From positions 1 through 64,000 of the forward strand of contig NZ_JACEFJ010000011.1 in the NCBI RefSeq assembly GCF_015354735.1: a DNA stretch of 64,000 bases, written 5' to 3'. Below, in pieces: positions 54,918 to 64,000 of the stretch. Each line of letters starts with the position of its first letter. Position 1 is the stretch's first letter. This DNA comes from Pararhodonellum marinum. GTDB lineage: Bacteria > Bacteroidota > Bacteroidia > Cytophagales > Cyclobacteriaceae. The notes below the pieces were generated by a model. It saw only the letters and a list, made by a program, of their open reading frames with translations, had not been told where the DNA came from and searched no databases. The position numbers and the translations under genes were made by a program.

Positions 54918-56627
54918 TTGGACAATAAAAGCATAGCCAAAAAATTGAAGCTGACCATTAAACTAATGGAACTTCATGATGAAAACAGTTTTAAAATCAG
55001 AAGTTATCAGACTGCCCTGAACACCATAGAACGGGGCGATATCGACTTGACCAAGTTGGATCAGGAAGCCCTGCAAAAAATCAATGGCATAGGGAAAAGC
55101 TTGGCTGAGGTCATTCTTAATCTTATAGACACTGAAACTTTTCCCTATCTGGAGGACTTGCTGGGAAAAACCCCCAGAGGATTGTTGGAGGTACTGAACC
55201 TCAAAGGCTTAGGACCAAAAAAAGTAAAGGCGCTCTGGGAGGAACTGAATATCACCTCAACCCATGAACTCATGGAGGCTTGTCAGGCAGGACAGGTAGC
55301 CAAACTCAAAGGTTTTGGAGAAAAAACGCAGGAAACCATCATCCAATCTTTGGACTTCATGGCTTCAAACCTAGGCAAATGGCATTACGCCGAATTGGAT
55401 GAAGTAGTTCAGCAATTGTTGATGGAATTGCAAGATAGGTTGGGGAAAGAAAATGTAGCCTTGGTAGGTGAGTTTGCCAGAAATATGGAAATCATTGACA
55501 AAGTGGAAATCTTAGTCAAAACCGAGGATAGAAAAGAAGTCTGGAGAATCTTGGGGGAAATAGAGATTTTGGAACAGGATACCGTGAAATCCAGCCCATT
55601 CACCTGGAGAGGGAAAATTTTGGAACCTGAAGTGAAGGTCCATTTTTATGCCAGTGAACCTTCAAAGTTCATTTCAGAAAAGCTGATCAGAACAGGCAGT
55701 CCTTCCCATCTTTTGTTACCTACAGAGGAGGGCAAAACACTTGCTGAGGTTTTTAGCCTGCATGCATTCGGTTCGGAAAAAGAGGCTTATGAAAAAGCAG
55801 GACTCGCATACATCCTGCCCGAATTGCGGGAAGGCCAATTTGAACACAAATGGGCCAAAGACCAGGTGATGCCTAAGCTGTTGATGGACTCTGATTTAAA
55901 GGGGATTTTACACAACCATTCTACCTACAGCGACGGTAAACACAGCCTGAAAGAAATGGCTGAATATGCCTATGAATTGGGATACGAATACCTGGGCATT
56001 TCTGACCACAGCAGAACAGCCATCTATGCCGGAGGATTGGAAATCGAAATGGTGAAAAAGCAACAGCAGGAAATCGAGGACTTAAATAAAACCATGAGTC
56101 CATTTGTGATTTTTTCAGGCATTGAAAGCGACATCTTGCTGGATGGTAGCTTGGATTACCCAGAAGAAGTTTTGCAAAGTTTTGATTTTGTGGTAGCTTC
56201 CATCCACTCCAGCTTGGGGATGAACATCAATAAAGCCACTTCTAGACTGCTGAATGCCATTTCAAACCCATACACCACCATATTGGGCCACCCTACAGGA
56301 AGGTTATTGCTCAGAAGGGATGGCTATCCCATCGACCACAAGACCATCATAGATGCCTGCGCTTTACATCAGGTGGTCATAGAAATCAATGCCAATCCAT
56401 GGAGACTTGATTTGGATTGGAGATGGGTGCATTATGCCATGGAAAAAGGGGTCAAACTCGCCATCAATCCAGATGCCCATGAAAAAGCAGGCTATGCCCA
56501 CATGAAATACGGCGTGTTGGTGGGAAGAAAAGGCGGTCTGACCAAGGAAATGACATTGAATGCCTTGTCCGCCGAAGAACTGAAAAACTACTTCATGCAA
56601 AGGAAACTGGAAAAAAATCCCAAATGA
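54918..56627 (+). CDS. PolX-like protein: HhH, degenerate polymerase palm and PHP domain
   Basis: 569 aa in the layout of bacterial PolX. N-terminal 8-kDa-like and HhH motifs (INGIGKSLAEVI, LKGLGPKKVKALW, LKGFGEKTQETI, about 1-150), a polymerase-fold part (about 155-310), then a PHP phosphoesterase domain (about 330-565) with an intact metal set: HNHSTYSDGKHS, GISDHSRT, GIESDIL, ASIHSS, GHPTGR and NPDAHEKAGY. In the palm the expected GSxRR...DxD region reads GEFARNMEIIDKVEILV and the third Asp position reads VKVHFY, so all three catalytic aspartates appear replaced. It probably keeps nuclease but not polymerase function. Start is TTG; the N-terminus then matches the family. Confidence 0.88.
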   Translation: MDNKSIAKKLKLTIKLMELHDENSFKIRSYQTALNTIERGDIDLTKLDQEALQKINGIGKSLAEVILNLIDTETFPYLEDLLGKTPRGLLEVLNLKGLGPKKVKALWEELNITSTHELMEACQAGQVAKLKGFGEKTQETIIQSLDFMASNLGKWHYAELDEVVQQLLMELQDRLGKENVALVGEFARNMEIIDKVEILVKTEDRKEVWRILGEIEILEQDTVKSSPFTWRGKILEPEVKVHFYASEPSKFISEKLIRTGSPSHLLLPTEEGKTLAEVFSLHAFGSEKEAYEKAGLAYILPELREGQFEHKWAKDQVMPKLLMDSDLKGILHNHSTYSDGKHSLKEMAEYAYELGYEYLGISDHSRTAIYAGGLEIEMVKKQQQEIEDLNKTMSPFVIFSGIESDILLDGSLDYPEEVLQSFDFVVASIHSSLGMNINKATSRLLNAISNPYTTILGHPTGRLLLRRDGYPIDHKTIIDACALHQVVIEINANPWRLDLDWRWVHYAMEKGVKLAINPDAHEKAGYAHMKYGVLVGRKGGLTKEMTLNALSAEELKNYFMQRKLEKNPK

Positions 56628-56911
56628 AAGAAACTGAAGAAAGTGTATTGCTCAGAAGGGCCTTCTTAATCGGAGTGGTAAGCATTCTATTGTGCATCAT
56701 ACCCTTGATTGACCAAAATTTTCCTTTTTTATCTGATACCCTAAAGCCCAGTTATCTGGGTGGGTTGGGAATTGCAGGACAGCTGTTGGCCCTAAGCATG
56801 GCAATTTTGGTGTTGAGGAGACGTAAAATTCCAGAGCCAATCAAGGATAAAGCCAAGAGGATGATCATTGTCTTGGCTGTGGCACTGATCTATTTTTTCA
56901 TGGTTATTTGA
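56624..56911 (+). CDS. Small membrane protein of unknown function
   Basis: 95 aa with three predicted transmembrane helices (about 11-30, 44-64, 76-95) and basic loops. Its ATG overlaps the PolX-like stop (ATGA), so it is translationally coupled. No family recognised. Confidence 0.65.
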   Translation: MKETEESVLLRRAFLIGVVSILLCIIPLIDQNFPFLSDTLKPSYLGGLGIAGQLLALSMAILVLRRRKIPEPIKDKAKRMIIVLAVALIYFFMVI

Positions 56912-56936
56912 TAGCGATTACCACAAAAGTGTAGCC

Positions 56937-57284
56937 TCAAGAGACCACCCCCCAAGTGTCTGGCGTTCCAAAATGTTCTATCACCTGGAGTTTCAAAAAA
57001 TCATTATTGGAATCAATTTCGGTTTCTTTCAGTTTAGGAAATTTTATGAAAGGTGACACGTCTGAACGGACCACGAGGGTTTCACCCAACTCATACACAT
57101 AGGACGCTGGCAGCAATTTAAATTGGTTGGGTTTAAAGAGCGCCATGGCCTGAGGGTTAACGTCTATGACCAACATGGGATATTTTGCGTGTACCGGATC
57201 AGAGATGATGTCCACTACTTTCCCTAAAACCCTATCTTTGGTCGTAATTATTTTGCCTTGATAAAATGTTTTCTTCAATTCCAT
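56937..57284 (-). CDS. PRC-barrel-like protein
   Basis: 115 aa from the ATG at 57284 (the TTG three codons upstream is less likely). YQGKIITTKDRVLGKVVDIISDP followed by a beta-rich region fits a PRC-barrel-like fold, found in adaptor and RNA-processing proteins. Tentative. Divergent from the DUF3052-like gene. Confidence 0.55.
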   Translation of the reverse strand: MELKKTFYQGKIITTKDRVLGKVVDIISDPVHAKYPMLVIDVNPQAMALFKPNQFKLLPASYVYELGETLVVRSDVSPFIKFPKLKETEIDSNNDFLKLQVIEHFGTPDTWGVVS

Positions 57285-57456
57285 ACCTACCAAAAAAGAC
57301 GAAAAACCCCTCTAAAAGTTCCGATTCAAGCATTTCTAAAATTCTCATTGCTTTTTTGTTTAACTTTTTTTATCAAATCATTTACAAAAGTCATAAATTG
57401 GTAGTCGGGTAATCTATTTTGGTATCCAAGAATTTTTTTTTAAAAAAACAGTGGTC

Positions 57457-57873
57457 ATGGATGAGTTATTGAAAAAAATGAACTTCAAAGCTGGGATGAG
57501 AATAGGACTTGTTGCTGTGCCTGATGAAATGAAAGACTGGGTTGAAAGTTGGAAACAAAGGGATTTAGTGGCAAACGATATGGCTGAGGCGGATTTTTTT
57601 CTGGCATTCGTACAGTCGGAAAAAGACATTGAGACCAGTTTCCAAACCATTCAACCATTTATCAGGAAAGACCAGGTTTTCTGGATGGCCTATCCAAAGG
57701 GAAGTTCCAAAAAGTATCAGGTAAGGATCAACCGGGACAAAGGCTGGCAGGTGTTAGGCGATCATGGATTTGAGGGAGTCCGACAGGTCAGCTTGGATGG
57801 AGATTGGTCTGCCTTGCGTTTCAGGCACATCGATTTTATAAAAATCCTAACCCGAAAAAACAGAATGACATAA
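57457..57873 (+). CDS. DUF3052-like protein
   Basis: 138 aa, cytoplasmic. Family features: an N-terminal KAGMRIGLVAVP strand-loop, then VFWMAYPKGSSKKYQVRINRD (about 70-90) and a C-terminal DGDWSALRFRH. Function of the family is unknown. Start at the ATG at 57457 rather than the GTG two codons earlier. Followed by a convergent cold-shock gene. Confidence 0.7.
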   Translation: MDELLKKMNFKAGMRIGLVAVPDEMKDWVESWKQRDLVANDMAEADFFLAFVQSEKDIETSFQTIQPFIRKDQVFWMAYPKGSSKKYQVRINRDKGWQVLGDHGFEGVRQVSLDGDWSALRFRHIDFIKILTRKNRMT

Positions 57874-57899
57874 AAAAAAGTCCTTACAGGAAGGACTTT
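57872..57899 (-). terminator. Terminator of the cold-shock gene
   Basis: Arms AAAGTCCTT (57877-57885) and AAGGACTTT (57891-57899), 5-base loop, with an eight-T run on the minus strand. Confidence 0.8.
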
Positions 57900-57921
57900 A
57901 CCATGACTGGTCCAAAATTAG

Positions 57922-58116
57922 CTAATCAATCCTTTTTACGTTTATAGCATTTGGTCCTTTTTTGCCTTCTTTCACATCGAAGGTTACTTTGTCATTCTGA
58001 GCCACTTTGTCCACCAATCCAGTTGCATGAACAAAAACATCACTCTGAGAATCGTCATCAACGATAAATCCAAAACCCTTGGCATCGTTGTAGAATTTAA
58101 TTGTTCCGGTAAGCAT
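57922..58116 (-). CDS. Cold-shock domain protein (CspA family)
   Basis: 64-aa OB-fold RNA chaperone. RNP1 KGFGFI (about 13-18) and RNP2 VFVHATGL (about 27-34) intact. The leader of about 90 bp is AT-rich, as in regulated csp genes, but no cold-box is clear. ATG start. Confidence 0.95.
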   Translation of the reverse strand: MLTGTIKFYNDAKGFGFIVDDDSQSDVFVHATGLVDKVAQNDKVTFDVKEGKKGPNAINVKRID

Positions 58117-58207
58117 GATACGAATAATGGTATAATGTAGATAAATGAAAAATAAATGTAAATATTATTGTAAAAAAATCAAAACGAAAAAATGGTAAAT
58201 TGCAGTT

Positions 58208-58696
58208 ATGAAAAATCTTGTAATCATCAGGCATGCCAAATCCGCATGGGATGATCCTTACTTAAGCGATCATGAACGGCCCCTTGCAGAAAGGGGACTC
58301 CGGGATGCCCCCCGGATGGCACAAAGATTGAAAAAAAGGGGCATCTTCCCCGATGCCATGGTTTCATCCACTGCTGAACGGGCCAAATCCACCGCATTGA
58401 TCACCGCGGAAAATCTTCATTTTCCCAAAGAAAAACTCCGATTGACCACCGACCTATACCATTCCGGTGTTTCGGAAATCATGAAAACCATTCAGAAAAC
58501 CCCGGATTCAGTGGCCACACTGTTTATCTTCGGACACAATCCCGGTTTCAATTCATTGGTCGAAAGCCTGGGAGGACACCTTGAAAATCTCCCCACTTCA
58601 GGACAATTCGGATTTCAGTTTGACGTAGACAGTTGGAAAAAAATAGGGCCGAAGAATGCCAAAGTATGGTTTTTTGATTATCCCAAAAAATCCTAA
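58208..58696 (+). CDS. SixA-like histidine phosphatase
   Basis: 162 aa; N-terminal IIRHAKSAWDD with the catalytic RHA(K) motif (about 7-10) and GHNPGFNSLV for the second histidine (about 115). SixA-type enzymes remove phosphate from Hpt domains of phosphorelay kinases, which would suit the Hpt-bearing kinase at 43591, but the distance of 12 kb makes that speculative. ATG start. Confidence 0.9.
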   Translation: MKNLVIIRHAKSAWDDPYLSDHERPLAERGLRDAPRMAQRLKKRGIFPDAMVSSTAERAKSTALITAENLHFPKEKLRLTTDLYHSGVSEIMKTIQKTPDSVATLFIFGHNPGFNSLVESLGGHLENLPTSGQFGFQFDVDSWKKIGPKNAKVWFFDYPKKS

Positions 58697-58747
58697 TCTA
58701 AATTTATGTCTGATTTTTTAAGCAAAAGAAGCAACTTGAAAATCCTT

Positions 58748-59485
58748 TTAAAAGTCCCTAACATCCTGAAGCACCCCATCAAACTCATTCGAATGAAAGA
58801 TCAAATGAAGGATTTTTTTGGCAACCCCAGCGGCATCACTGAGCTCATTCTGGGATTTCAATCCCTTGAACTTTTCCAACAGGGAAAATTCACTTGCTGA
58901 TGCAGCTCGGATATCCTCCTGCATTCCAGTATCAACCACCCCAGGAGACAAGGCAAAAAACCGGATTCCTGACCCATTCCTTTCGGATTCCGCCTGTGCA
59001 GTTTCACTGAGCATATTCAGGGCTGCTTTAGAGGCTGAATAGCCCGACCAGCCATCTATGGCTTTTCTGGCAGCTCCGGAACTGATGTTGATCACCAGTC
59101 GTTCCGCATGTTTTTGATCGGCATATTTCTGGACAAATGCATTCATCAGGATCGCCGGTGCAATGGTGTTGATCTGAAAAATGGTTTGGATACTTTCATG
59201 TTTCAGCTTGCCGAAATGAGCGATTTGCCCAATCCAACCGGCATTGTTGACCAAAACAATCTTTTCATAATCCCCTAGAGGAAAAATATCATCCAAGATG
59301 TCCTCAAAGGCATTCCCATCACCCAAATCACAACAAAGATGGTGGTAGGCATTGGAATCAAATGAAGCTGCGGAGCGGGAAATACCAATCACTTGGTTGG
59401 TGGGTGCTTGCAATAATTCATTGACCAAAGCTTCACCAATCCCTTTGCTGCTTCCGGTAACGATATACAATGATTTCTTTGTCAT
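58748..59485 (-). CDS. Short-chain dehydrogenase/reductase
   Basis: 245-aa SDR with the nucleotide motif TGSSKGIGEAL (about 10-20), NNAG (about 80-83), catalytic Ser in NISSGAARKAI and YSASK (about 149-153). NADP preference and the closest known relatives (sepiapterin or benzil reductase type) are likely but substrate is unknown. Confidence 0.9.
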   Translation of the reverse strand: MTKKSLYIVTGSSKGIGEALVNELLQAPTNQVIGISRSAASFDSNAYHHLCCDLGDGNAFEDILDDIFPLGDYEKIVLVNNAGWIGQIAHFGKLKHESIQTIFQINTIAPAILMNAFVQKYADQKHAERLVINISSGAARKAIDGWSGYSASKAALNMLSETAQAESERNGSGIRFFALSPGVVDTGMQEDIRAASASEFSLLEKFKGLKSQNELSDAAGVAKKILHLIFHSNEFDGVLQDVRDF

Positions 59486-59510
59486 TTTGAAATGCTTTCA
59501 GATGTCCAAC

Positions 59511-59554
59511 AAAAAAATAGCCCAGACCATGCCAAAATAGGAAATGATCTGGAC
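59511..59554 (-). terminator. Terminator of hslU
   Basis: 11-bp arms (59544-59554 and 59520-59530 with two G-T pairs) around a 13-base loop, followed on the minus strand by a seven-T run (59511-59517). It lies 21 bp beyond the hslU stop. Confidence 0.75.
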
Positions 59555-59575
59555 CATTGACTGCTAGAAGTTGAT

Positions 59576-60976
59576 TTATAAGATATATTGTGAAAGGTCT
59601 CTGTTGGTGACCAATTTGCTCAGCCTTTCCTCTACCATTTCTTTGGTGATCATGATTTTGGAATTGGCCTGTATGGTATCCGGTACATCAAACAGGAAAT
59701 CATTGAGCAGATGGCTCATGACGGTCTGAAGCCTTCGTGCCCCGATGTTTTCAACCTCTTCATTGATTTTAAAGGCAATCCTAGCAATATCCGCAATGGC
59801 TTCGTCTGTATACTCCAGATAAACTTCCTCTGCCTCAAAAAGGGCAATATATTGCTTGGTTAAAGCATTTTTTGGCTCCTTGAGGATTCGGTAGAAATCC
59901 TCTTCCGTCAGGCTGTTCAGTTCAACCCTGATTGGGAATCTGCCCTGAAGCTCTGGAATCAGATCAGAAGGTTTGCTGACATGAAATGCCCCGGCCGCTA
60001 TAAAAAGGATGTGGTCGGTATTGACTACCCCATATTTGGTATTGACCGCACTGCCCTCCACGATGGGAAGCAGGTCACGCTGAACCCCTTCCCTACTCAC
60101 ATCCGGTCCGCCCCCGCCTTTTCCACTTTTGGAGGCGATTTTATCAATTTCATCGATGAAAATGATGCCGTTGTTTTCTGCCAAATGAATGGCTTCTTCC
60201 TTCACCTCATCAAAATCCACGAGTTTGGAAGTTTCCTCTTCCATCAGCACTTTTCTGGCTTCGGCTATGGTAAGCTTTCTCCTTTTTGTTTTTTTCGGCA
60301 TCATGCCACTGATCATGTCTTGCAGACCAGCCATGCTGGCATCATCCATCATGCCGTTGCCGATCATACCTATCCCTACCGGAGGAGATTGCTTGACATT
60401 GATTTCGATTTTTCTGTCCTCCAATTCACCGTTTTGCAGTTTCTCCCGAAACCGCTCACGGGTCTTTTCATTCAATTCGGCCTCAGATGCATTTTCTACA
60501 TTAAAGTCTGCCGAATTGCTGCTGTTTGAACGGGTGAATCCAGCAGCTTTGACAGGAGGGATCAGGATATCCAAAATAATGTCCTCCACCAGTATGTGGG
60601 CTTTTTCTTTTACTTCCTCATTTTTGGTTTCTTTGACCAAATGGATGGACTGCTCTACCAGATCTCTGACCATGCTTTCCACATCCCTTCCTACGTATCC
60701 CACTTCCGTAAATTTGGAAGCTTCTACTTTGGTGAAAGGGGCATAGGCGATTTTAGCCAGTCTTCGGGCTATTTCTGTTTTACCGACCCCTGTGGATCCG
60801 ATCATGAGGATATTGTTGGGGACAATGTCTTTCTGTAGGTCAGACTTGACCATCATCCTTCTGATCCTGTTTCTCAGGGCTATCGCCACATTGCGCTTGG
60901 CGTCATTTTGCCCAATGATGTATTTATCCAGCTCGGCTACAATCTGTTTGGGTGTCAAATGTTGAATCTCTTTCAT
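59576..60976 (-). CDS. hslU: ATP-dependent protease ATPase subunit HslU
   Basis: AAA+ ring that unfolds proteins for the HslV peptidase (466 aa from the ATG at 60976; an upstream TTG would add 11 non-family residues). Walker A GSTGVGKTEIARR (about 59-71), the I-domain insertion (about 110-240), Walker [12 protein letters not shown] (about 262-272) and the C-terminal tail SQYIL that docks into HslV. hslV is not in the window. ATG start gives the usual TPKQIVAELDKYIIGQ N-terminus. Confidence 0.95.
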   Translation of the reverse strand: MKEIQHLTPKQIVAELDKYIIGQNDAKRNVAIALRNRIRRMMVKSDLQKDIVPNNILMIGSTGVGKTEIARRLAKIAYAPFTKVEASKFTEVGYVGRDVESMVRDLVEQSIHLVKETKNEEVKEKAHILVEDIILDILIPPVKAAGFTRSNSSNSADFNVENASEAELNEKTRERFREKLQNGELEDRKIEINVKQSPPVGIGMIGNGMMDDASMAGLQDMISGMMPKKTKRRKLTIAEARKVLMEEETSKLVDFDEVKEEAIHLAENNGIIFIDEIDKIASKSGKGGGGPDVSREGVQRDLLPIVEGSAVNTKYGVVNTDHILFIAAGAFHVSKPSDLIPELQGRFPIRVELNSLTEEDFYRILKEPKNALTKQYIALFEAEEVYLEYTDEAIADIARIAFKINEEVENIGARRLQTVMSHLLNDFLFDVPDTIQANSKIMITKEMVEERLSKLVTNRDLSQYIL

Positions 60977-61080
60977 ATGGTTTAGTTTATCATCTTTGGA
61001 ATTCGTCAAATTTTAAAGATCAAAATTCCTCTAGATTGCTATGGTTATTCTTTTCAATGTTACTTTAATGGCTAAGGATA

Positions 61081-62097
61081 TTAAAACGTCCTCAGTTCCC
61101 TTATGTTAGTGGTGATCCCGAAAAGGTGGGAAGCCCTTGCCACTTGGTAAAACATGCTTGCGTAAGAAAATTCAAATTTCTTCACCCGAAAAGAGAACCC
61201 TCCTGTCCAACCCGCTGAACCCGGATTTTCTGATCCTGCAAATTCCCTTCTGATCAGGTGGTTGTACCCCAATCGCAGGTGAAAGTTTTCGTGAGCCAAG
61301 ACTTCAGCCCCAAAAACTAGTCTTCGGAAAAGCTTGTCTCCGGAACCGATGCCTGCATTTACATTGGCTGGATCTGGGATGAAAAAGTCCTTTTCATCTC
61401 CGATTAGGTTTCTTGCAGCCAAATGAAACCTGATTGGCATGTGTTCCGGCTTGAAACTCGCCCCAATCCTGAGGTCGCTCGGCAATTCCAATGGCATGCC
61501 TTCCAGATAGTCTTTGAAAGCAAAACCAATGTTTCTTGCATTGATGGCCAAAACCAAATCCTGCACAGGATGCACATAGTTGACTCCAAAATCAAAGGCC
61601 AATGCATAAGCTTGGTAGCTTTCAAGCACAGATCCCATCAATTTTAAATTACCTCCATATCGGAACACACCCTGTTGTCTTGCATAGCCTAAGGTCAAGG
61701 CAAATTCATTGGCATTAAAGGTGCCGGTAGGAAATCCGGTGGCATCATATCCCTCAAATTCTCCATAATTGAAGTATTGAAGACCTATTCCTAAAATGCC
61801 ATTTGCAGGCCCTTTCAGATTGTATCCTAAGGTAGCTACATTGACCCCTCCCGGTAAATTCAGGTAATGGAAAGCGGCAAGGTCCAGATGGGTACTGTCC
61901 AATAATGCTGGATTGGAAGTGAACATCAGTGGGTCGTTCCCCGCTGTGAGATTTACCCCGCCCAATCCGGACAGTTTGGTAAAGGAAGGATTGTCAATAA
62001 ATGAAAATGCCCTTTTGGATTGCCCCATGGAAGGATGGAGGCAGAAAAGCATCCACCCCACAAAACCGATCCAAAAGTATATTTTCTTAATTTTCAA
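61081..62097 (-). CDS. porQ: Type IX secretion system protein PorQ
   Basis: 338 aa, outer-membrane beta-barrel of the PorV/PorQ type; part of the surface attachment complex that works on A-type sorting-domain cargo such as the subtilase at 15118. Signal peptide (about 1-25, HPSMGQ) then AFSFIDNPSFTKLSGLGG and further glycine-rich strands. Start is TTG and overlaps the lon stop by 11 nt; without it the signal peptide is lost. Confidence 0.9.
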   Translation of the reverse strand: MKIKKIYFWIGFVGWMLFCLHPSMGQSKRAFSFIDNPSFTKLSGLGGVNLTAGNDPLMFTSNPALLDSTHLDLAAFHYLNLPGGVNVATLGYNLKGPANGILGIGLQYFNYGEFEGYDATGFPTGTFNANEFALTLGYARQQGVFRYGGNLKLMGSVLESYQAYALAFDFGVNYVHPVQDLVLAINARNIGFAFKDYLEGMPLELPSDLRIGASFKPEHMPIRFHLAARNLIGDEKDFFIPDPANVNAGIGSGDKLFRRLVFGAEVLAHENFHLRLGYNHLIRREFAGSENPGSAGWTGGFSFRVKKFEFSYASMFYQVARASHLFGITTNIRELRTF

Positions 62098-64000
62098 CCG
62101 CTTTTACCTGAGTTTCAATGTGGAATCTGATGGGATCCTCTACCACTTCTTTCATTAGGGCAATTTCCAATACCTCGTCTACTGTATCCACAAAATGAAA
62201 CACGATACCCTTCAGGTATTGTTCATCGATTTCCTCAATATCTCTTTTATTTTTGCTGCAAAGGATTACTTCCTTCAGGCCCGCCCTTCTGGCAGCCAGG
62301 ATTTTTTCTTTGATCCCTCCCACCGGCATGACTTTTCCCCTCAGGGTGATTTCCCCGGTCATGGCCAACTTGGATTTTACTTTTCGTTGGGTATACAGGG
62401 AGGCAATTGCGGTCAATATGGTAATGCCAGCCGAAGGACCGTCCTTGGGCACAGCCCCGGCAGGCACGTGGATATGCAGGTCGTAGGATTCAAAAACCCG
62501 ATAATCAATGCCTAATTTATCCGCTTTGGATTTCAGGTAGGAAAGTGCCGTCATGGCCGATTCTTTCATCACCTCTCCCAACTGACCGGATAGGGTCAGT
62601 TTTCCTTTGCCCCGGCTGAGGGAGGTCTCGATAAACAGGATTTCCCCGCCTACTGATGTCCAAGCCAAACCAGTGACCACGCCGGCCACACTGTTGTCCT
62701 GGTAGATTTCCTTGTCAAACACCTCGCCTCCGAGAATTTTCCGGATCTGCTGCACACCTATTTTTTTGGTGTATTCCTCCTCCATGGCAATGGATTTGGC
62801 CACATTTCTGATCACTTTTCCTACCAAACGCTCCAAGTTTCGCACTCCGGATTCGCGGGTATAATCTTCAATGATTTTGACCAGCGCAGCCCTTTCGAAA
62901 GTGAGGTCTTTTCCTTTGAGTCCGTGTTCTTTTCTCTGCTTGGGAATCAGGTGTTTTTTAGCAATTCCAACCTTTTCTTCCATGGTGTAGCCCGTCACCT
63001 CAATGATTTCCATACGGTCCCGTAGGGCCGGCTGTATGTTGTCCAGTGAGTTGGCCGTAGCGATAAAGAGGACTTTGGAAAGGTCGTATTCCACCTCCAG
63101 GAAGTTGTCGGTAAAGGTGCTGTTTTGTTCCGGGTCCAAGACTTCCAGAAAAGCAGAAGATGGGTCTCCCCTGAAATCAGAACTCAGCTTATCGATCTCA
63201 TCCAACACATATACAGGATTGGAGACCTTTACTTTCTTCATGTTCTGTATGATCTTTCCGGGCATGGCCCCCACGTACGTTTTGCGGTGCCCCCTGATCT
63301 CAGCCTCATCATGAACCCCGCCCAAAGACATGCGCACATATTTCCTTCCCAAGGCCGCAGCGATGGACTTTCCCAGTGAGGTCTTACCCACACCCGGAGG
63401 TCCATACAAGCAGAGGATCGGTCCTTTCAAGTCGTTTTTCAATTTCAAGACCGCTAGGTACTCTATGATTCTGTCTTTGACCTTATCCAATCCATAGTGG
63501 TCCCTGTCCAATATTGCCATGGCCCGCTTAAGGTCGAAATTATCTTTGGTAACCTCATTCCAAGGCAAATCCACAAGGGTTTCTACATAATTGATGGTAA
63601 TGGGAAACTCAGCTGCAGAGGGATTGATCCGTAGCAATTTATCCAGTTCTTTTTCAAAATGCCTGGCTACTTCCATAGGCCATTTTTTCTTCCTTCCCCT
63701 AGCCCTCAATTCCTCCACTTCCTTTTCCGGCCCTTCTTCACCGAGCTCAGTTTGAAGGACTTTCATCTGTTGTCTCAGGAAATAGTCCCTTTGCTGTTGA
63801 TCAATATCGGTATGGACTTTTTTGTGGATTTCACTTTTCAGTTCCAGCATTTGTATGTCCTTCATCATCAGCTCCAACAACAATGTAGCCCTGTCGATGC
63901 CATCGTTGATTTCGAGTAACCTCTGTTTGGACTCTACGGGCGCATTGATATTGGAAGATAGAAAGTGGGTAAGAAACGGGGTGCTGTCTATGTTATCCAA
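62087..64000 (-). CDS. lon: ATP-dependent protease La (LonA), N-terminus outside window
   Basis: Partial gene: 637 codons in the window, N-terminal domain beyond the right edge. AAA+ domain with Walker [14 protein letters not shown], Walker [15 protein letters not shown]16 protease domain with the catalytic Ser in [11 protein letters not shown] and Lys in [14 protein letters not shown]. Degrades damaged and regulatory proteins. Overlaps porQ by 11 nt. Confidence 0.96.
   Translation of the reverse strand: MDNIDSTPFLTHFLSSNINAPVESKQRLLEINDGIDRATLLLELMMKDIQMLELKSEIHKKVHTDIDQQQRDYFLRQQMKVLQTELGEEGPEKEVEELRARGRKKKWPMEVARHFEKELDKLLRINPSAAEFPITINYVETLVDLPWNEVTKDNFDLKRAMAILDRDHYGLDKVKDRIIEYLAVLKLKNDLKGPILCLYGPPGVGKTSLGKSIAAALGRKYVRMSLGGVHDEAEIRGHRKTYVGAMPGKIIQNMKKVKVSNPVYVLDEIDKLSSDFRGDPSSAFLEVLDPEQNSTFTDNFLEVEYDLSKVLFIATANSLDNIQPALRDRMEIIEVTGYTMEEKVGIAKKHLIPKQRKEHGLKGKDLTFERAALVKIIEDYTRESGVRNLERLVGKVIRNVAKSIAMEEEYTKKIGVQQIRKILGGEVFDKEIYQDNSVAGVVTGLAWTSVGGEILFIETSLSRGKGKLTLSGQLGEVMKESAMTALSYLKSKADKLGIDYRVFESYDLHIHVPAGAVPKDGPSAGITILTAIASLYTQRKVKSKLAMTGEITLRGKVMPVGGIKEKILAARRAGLKEVILCSKNKRDIEEIDEQYLKGIVFHFVDTVDEVLEIALMKEVVEDPIRFHIETQVKAVEN

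Noticed and set aside
58706-58900. Plus-strand 64-codon frame after the SixA-like gene
   Set aside because: Most of it is antisense to the end of the SDR gene, whose frame is clearly coding.

Overview
The window looks like a chromosomal segment of a member of the Bacteroidota, order Cytophagales, most likely family Cyclobacteriaceae (family placement is inference). The evidence is type IX secretion genes (PorP/SprF-like, PorQ, type A and type B sorting domains), a SusC/SusD pair, the conserved order relA/spoT-fur-STAS-purA, and promoters of the Bacteroidota form TTG-N19-TAnnTTTG, the clearest one lying in front of a tRNA-Leu gene. Almost everything is core metabolism and cell maintenance; no phage, insertion sequence, CRISPR array or rRNA gene was seen.

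Layout. 1-3.6 kb: a two-gene type IX surface module (lectin-like type B-sorted protein plus PorP/SprF). 3.7-8.3 kb: purA, a STAS protein, a Fur-family regulator and a bifunctional (p)ppGpp enzyme. 8.4-12.0 kb, plus strand: tRNA-Leu, trigger factor, clpP, clpX. 12.1-14.3 kb: lpxB, a repeat-flanked four-helix-bundle gene, and a QueD-like gene. 14.4-24.6 kb: a secreted subtilase unit and a SusC/SusD/lipoprotein operon behind a very AT-rich leader. 24.6-30.7 kb: a PorE-like OmpA protein, queE behind a candidate preQ1 riboswitch, folD, a second repeat-flanked four-helix-bundle gene, and lepA. 30.8-43.6 kb: a helicase, an ACP phosphodiesterase, an M42 peptidase, a TauE/SafE permease, an ATP-grasp-like unknown, a receiver-only regulator, a long PurF-type enzyme, murI, an acyltransferase, and a sigma-54 regulator with a candidate sigma-54 promoter next to it. 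43.6-64 kb: a hybrid kinase, a cystathionine beta-synthase-like enzyme, an ABC exporter, pyrR-pyrB, an EVE protein, a PolX-like protein, a cold-shock protein, a SixA-like phosphatase, an SDR, hslU, porQ and lon (cut by the window edge).

The most interesting signal is an architecture that occurs twice, 15 kb apart. A lone four-helix-bundle gene (23S-IVS/Avd-like family) has its 3' end touching or almost touching an array of 7-base words, with further 7-base words or an inverted repeat 60-85 bp beyond its start. At the first locus the flanking arrays use the same words in inverted orientation. At the second, 19 heptamers fall into three blocks, each closed by an identical 14-mer, and the array reaches to within about 11 bp of the folD start codon. 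Other notable points are the queE leader, a sigma-54 circuit (promoter, regulator, hybrid kinase), a PolX homologue whose polymerase aspartates all appear substituted, and a surface protein whose signal peptide starts upstream of its first ATG.
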